DNA of 8,414 bases, from assembly GCA_964631295.1 (NCBI GenBank), contig CAZVXI010000142.1, positions 1-8,414 on the forward strand, read 5' to 3'. The stretch comes from CAZVXI01 sp964631295. GTDB taxonomy: Bacteria; Planctomycetota; Phycisphaerae; Phycisphaerales; SM1A02. Of the stretch, positions 6,028 to 8,414 are shown in pieces (positions within the stretch are counted from its first letter, which is position 1; each line of letters starts with the position of its first letter). A program made the translations under genes and the position numbers. The notes under the pieces were generated by a model. That model had not been told where the DNA came from. It saw only the letters and a program-made list of their open reading frames with translations, and searched no databases.

Positions 6028-6255
6028 GATTGGTCTGGGCGCGCCGCAGCAGCGGCCGGCTTGGTCGGCCGGCTGTTCATTGCCCGCGCGTGCCAGACTG
6101 TTTGCCAAAAACCATCCATCCACTCCAAATGCCGGCCGAAGCCAGCACTCCTCAAGGAATACCAGAGGAAATACCAGATGACCGGCAGCTTCGCAAGCAC
6201 TTCCGATGCTTTTCGCGCGGCGTCCTGCCTCCGGTGAGTTCGCTATCCTCCCACC
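6028..6255. promoter_or_regulatory. Divergent intergenic region between the dockerin and M16-like genes
   Basis: This gap should hold promoters for both outward-facing genes. On the minus strand TTGCGA (6196-6191) and TATTTC (6173-6168) are 17 bases apart. On the plus strand TTGCCA (6102-6107) and CCAAAT (6125-6130) are also 17 apart. Both -10 elements are poor, so these are weak candidates. A hairpin of eight pairs can form at 6053-6075 around GCCGGC, in the 5' leader of the dockerin gene. Two near-identical direct repeats ending in AATACCAGA lie at 6156-6166 and 6167-6178, overlapping the minus-strand -10 candidate. Confidence 0.3.
6156..6178. repeat. Tandem pair of short direct repeats (GGAATACCAGA / GGAAATACCAGA)
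   Basis: Two adjacent copies differ by one extra A. They sit in the divergent promoter region at about one DNA helical turn of spacing, which would suit a regulator binding site, but chance duplication is equally possible. Confidence 0.45.
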
Positions 6256-7497
6256 ATGTCAACGACGATCACCTCACACACGCTCGCCTGCGGCATGCCG
6301 CTCGTCATCGAATCCAGCACTTCCGTGCAGTCGCTCGCGCTCAACTGGCTGCTGCCGGCCGGCTCGGCGACGGACCCGGCTGATGCAGTCGGGCTGTCAA
6401 CGCTGCTGGCGGAACTGCTGACGCGCGGCGCGGGCGACCTTGATGGGCGCCAGCATTCCGATGCCCTCGACATGCTCGGCGTACAGCGCAGCGCATACGC
6501 AGGCAGGCATCACATGCACATCGGCGCGACATTGCTGGCCGATCGGCTCGCTGAGGCGCTGCCGTTGATTGTCTCGATGGTGCGTGCTCCGCGCCTTGCT
6601 GCGGAATCACTGGATGGTGTGCGCGCGTTGTGTCTGCAATCGTTTGAGTCGCTGCGCGATGAGCCGCAGCACATGGTCGGCATCAACGTGAACGCGGCCC
6701 ACGAACCCCCGCCGTTCAATCGCTCGGGCTATGGCGATCGCGCGACGCTGGAATCTGCCACGCTCGAACAGATTCGCGCGTTCTGGCAGCAGCGATTCGT
6801 GCCGGTGGGCGCGATCCTCGCCGTTGCAGGCGCAGTTGATCCGGAGCAACTTATCAACCTGCTCAACACGCAGCTCGCAGGCTGGTCGGGCGATGTCGAC
6901 GAGCCGCAACCGACCGCAGAGCCGCAGGGCGGCATCGCGCACGAACAGCAGGATTCCAATCAGTCGCACATCGCCATCTGTTGCGATGCGCCCGCCGAGC
7001 CGCATGAAGATTCCATGCTCGAACGCCTCGCGGTGGGTGTGCTCTCCGGCGGGACAAGCGCGCGGCTGTTCACTGAGGTTCGCCAGAAGCGATCGTTGTG
7101 TTATTCCGTGGGCGCTTCGTATCGGGCCGGGCGCGATCGTGGCGTGGTGCGTCTGTACGCAGGTACCCGGCCTGAGCGCGCCCAGGAGACGATCGACGTG
7201 TCGCTCGCCGAGTTCGATCGCATCGCGCAGGGGGCGACAGATGAGGAGTACCGCCGGGCTGTCACGCAGCTCAAGAGCCACCTGATCATGTCAGGCGAAT
7301 CCTCGCGGGCGCGGGCGTCTGCGATTGCATCGGACCAGTTCCGCCTCGGCCATGCCCGCTCGCTCGATGAGATCGCCCGGCGCGTCGATGCGATCAGCCA
7401 CGATGACCTCAACGCGTATCTCGCGCGGCGGTCGTTCGGCCCGTTCACGATGGCGACGATCGGCCCGGCAGCGCTGTCACTGCCCGTGCCTGCCTGA
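6256..7497 (+). CDS. M16 (pitrilysin/insulinase) family protein lacking the zinc motif, probably non-catalytic
   Basis: This 413-aa protein has the two-lobed layout of bacterial M16B peptidases. The N-terminal lobe (about 5-205) includes the opening strand TLACGMPLVIES and the segment YGDRATLESATLEQIRAFWQQRFVP (159-183). The C-terminal lobe (about 235-405) has GVLSGGTSARLFTEVRQKRSLCYSVGA (261-287), which retains the Arg/Tyr pair that normally helps position substrate. The zinc-binding HxxEH expected at about residues 49-53 is absent: the protein reads VGLSTLLAELLTRGAG (45-60). It is thus probably the non-catalytic partner type, which in known M16B heterodimers supplies the Arg/Tyr pair to an active subunit. 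No partner gene is in the window. There is no signal peptide, so it is probably cytoplasmic. No clear ribosome site precedes the ATG (upstream reads CTATCCTCCCACC). The length is normal and the frame is intact. Confidence 0.85.
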   Translation: MSTTITSHTLACGMPLVIESSTSVQSLALNWLLPAGSATDPADAVGLSTLLAELLTRGAGDLDGRQHSDALDMLGVQRSAYAGRHHMHIGATLLADRLAEALPLIVSMVRAPRLAAESLDGVRALCLQSFESLRDEPQHMVGINVNAAHEPPPFNRSGYGDRATLESATLEQIRAFWQQRFVPVGAILAVAGAVDPEQLINLLNTQLAGWSGDVDEPQPTAEPQGGIAHEQQDSNQSHIAICCDAPAEPHEDSMLERLAVGVLSGGTSARLFTEVRQKRSLCYSVGASYRAGRDRGVVRLYAGTRPERAQETIDVSLAEFDRIAQGATDEEYRRAVTQLKSHLIMSGESSRARASAIASDQFRLGHARSLDEIARRVDAISHDDLNAYLARRSFGPFTMATIGPAALSLPVPA

Positions 7498-7825
7498 TCT
7501 CGTCGGTGGTTGTTCGTCGTCGTCGTTTCCACGCGCGGCAATCCACGGCTGCTGATGCGATGGTGTTCGCTGCTGGCCCGCCTCGGCTTGCCCAGATTCA
7601 CATCTGTATGCGTGTTGATTCAGATCGTGTTCAATCGGCTTGTGTGTCGGCCGGAATCTCAGAAGCGGGGTTGACGGCCCGGGCCTGATCCGCGATCCTT
7701 TCCTTTGACGCAGATGATGCGCGTGCACGCCCGGCCGCCGAGTCAGGCCGATGCTGGTCGCATTCGCTGCTTCGAAGAGAGAGAGACCTGTGTCGGCTGA
7801 CCGGCACGCACAACCAGTTGGTTCG

Positions 7826-7850
7826 CCGCCCCTGTCTCGACGGGCGGTTT
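7826..7850 (+). terminator. GC-rich hairpin, possible weak terminator or leader structure
   Basis: CCGCCC (7826-7831) and GGGCGG (7842-7847) pair perfectly around a 10-base loop and are followed by TTTCG. The T-run is short. It lies about 330 bases after the M16-like stop and about 80 bases before the next start, so it could equally be a leader structure of the downstream gene. Confidence 0.3.
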
Positions 7851-7917
7851 CGTGTGGTCTCTTGTGGAAGTTTTCGCGTTGCCATGGCGCAGCGTCAAAC
7901 GCAACACTCTCTCGATC

Positions 7918-7921
7918 GGAG
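7918..7921 (+). promoter_or_regulatory. Ribosome binding site of the lamin-tail-domain gene
   Basis: GGAG followed by eight bases and the ATG at 7930. It favours this start over the in-frame ATG at codon 8, which would lose the lysine-rich start of the signal peptide. Confidence 0.65.
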
Positions 7922-7929
7922 CAGAAAGA

Positions 7930-8414
7930 ATGCAGAAGAAGAAAAAGACAATGTTTGTTGGTGCCGCTTTTGGTGCCGCCGCAATCAGTGGCGTCGCCTC
8001 AGCGGATATCTGGATCAATGAGTTTCACTACGACAATGCTGGGACGGACGAAGGCGAGTTCGTTGAAGTCGTCGTCGGCCCCACAAACACGGTTGCACTC
8101 GCTGACATCGCCGTGACGCTCTACAACGGCAGCAACGGCATGTCGTACGACTCCCTCACCCTCAATGATTTCACTCTGGGTGACACGGTCGACGGCTTTG
8201 CCTTCTACTTCTTTACGCTGCCCTCGAACGGCATCCAAAACGGTAATCCAGATGGCCTGTCGCTCTCGACAACCGATGGGCTGATTGAGTTTCTCAGCTA
8301 TGAAGGCGACTTCATCGCAGTTGACGGACCGGCTAACGGAGTTGGCTCCGTCGATATCGACGTTGCGCAGACAAGTAGCACACCGGTCGGATCGTCACTC
8401 GGTCTGGCAGGCAC
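7930..8414 (+). CDS. Secreted lamin-tail-domain (LTD) protein, C-terminus off window
   Basis: The frame is open from the ATG at 7930 to the window end (161 codons), with GGAG eight bases upstream. Residues 1-25 form a clear signal peptide: MQKKKKTMFVGAAFGAAAIS, then GVASA, with cleavage before DIW. The mature protein opens with IWINEFHYDNAGTDEGEFVE (27-46) and continues with VTLYNGSNG (62-70), IQNGNPDGLSL (102-112), IEFLSYEGDF (119-128), DGPANG (132-137) and TPVGSSLGLAG (151-161). This is the pattern I associate with bacterial lamin-tail domains at the front of extracellular nucleases and large surface proteins. Whether a nuclease, dockerin or PEP-CTERM follows cannot be seen. Export is well supported; the final function is not. 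AT content is slightly higher in the first codons than in the neighbouring genes. Confidence 0.78.
   Translation, partial: MQKKKKTMFVGAAFGAAAISGVASADIWINEFHYDNAGTDEGEFVEVVVGPTNTVALADIAVTLYNGSNGMSYDSLTLNDFTLGDTVDGFAFYFFTLPSNGIQNGNPDGLSLSTTDGLIEFLSYEGDFIAVDGPANGVGSVDIDVAQTSSTPVGSSLGLAG

Larger units (their letters stand above)
7498..7929. other. 432-base intergenic region without a recognisable gene
   Basis: Open frames on both strands give Arg/Ser-rich translations that I do not recognise and that lack ribosome sites. The region holds a CGT triplet run near 7512-7525, a perfect 10-base palindrome GGCCCGGGCC at 7676-7685, and a hairpin at 7826-7847. No strong T-tailed terminator follows the M16-like gene. 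The last part should be the promoter and leader of the gene at 7930, but I see no convincing -35/-10 pair. Confidence 0.4.

Noticed and set aside
7631..7885. 84-codon minus-strand frame in the 7498-7929 gap
   Set aside because: The translation is Arg/Ser/Ala-rich without motif and lacks a start signal; not reported as a gene.
7999..8238. 79-codon minus-strand frame opposite the lamin-tail gene
   Set aside because: It is antisense to a well-supported signal-peptide protein with a good ribosome site.

Overview
The window looks like chromosomal DNA of a planctomycete, most likely of the Phycisphaerae/Phycisphaerales type. The composition is GC-rich. Secreted proteins carry Cys/Asp/Asn-rich calcium-binding repeats (DCNCNGIPDECD and variants) followed by dockerin-like EF-hand ends, a style common in that group. 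This assignment is inferred from protein style; no marker gene is present.

Region 1 (about 1-2857, all minus strand) is a piece of a phage head module. In transcription order it holds a portal gene of the SPP1 Gp6-like family, a 95-aa protein with a coiled-coil segment in the position usual for a scaffold, and an SU10/DUF5309-type major capsid protein that runs off the left edge. The portal frame is broken after codon 60 by an in-frame TAG, and no terminase lies upstream. The module is therefore either a decayed prophage remnant or an element with unusual decoding.

Region 2 (2858-3117) has no recognisable gene and probably holds the phage/host junction. It ends at a strong minus-strand terminator belonging to the next gene.

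Region 3 (3118-6010, minus strand) carries two secreted, calcium-binding, dockerin-bearing proteins of 447 and 409 aa. Each has its own ribosome binding site and a stem-loop terminator, so they look like separate transcription units. They share three copies of one beta-rich extracellular repeat. The 409-aa protein ends in a normal two-loop dockerin; the 447-aa protein ends in a half dockerin with an odd Trp-rich tail.

Region 4 (6011-7497) is a divergent intergenic region followed by a plus-strand M16-family (pitrilysin-like) protein that lacks the zinc-binding HxxEH motif and is probably not a protease by itself.

Region 5 (7498-8414) is a 432-base gene-free leader with one notable hairpin, followed by the start of a secreted lamin-tail-domain protein that runs off the right edge.

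I see no tRNA, rRNA, CRISPR array or insertion sequence. The most interesting items are the amber codon inside an otherwise intact portal frame, the terminase-less capsid module beside host surface-protein genes, and the aberrant dockerin end. None of these amounts to proof of a new system.
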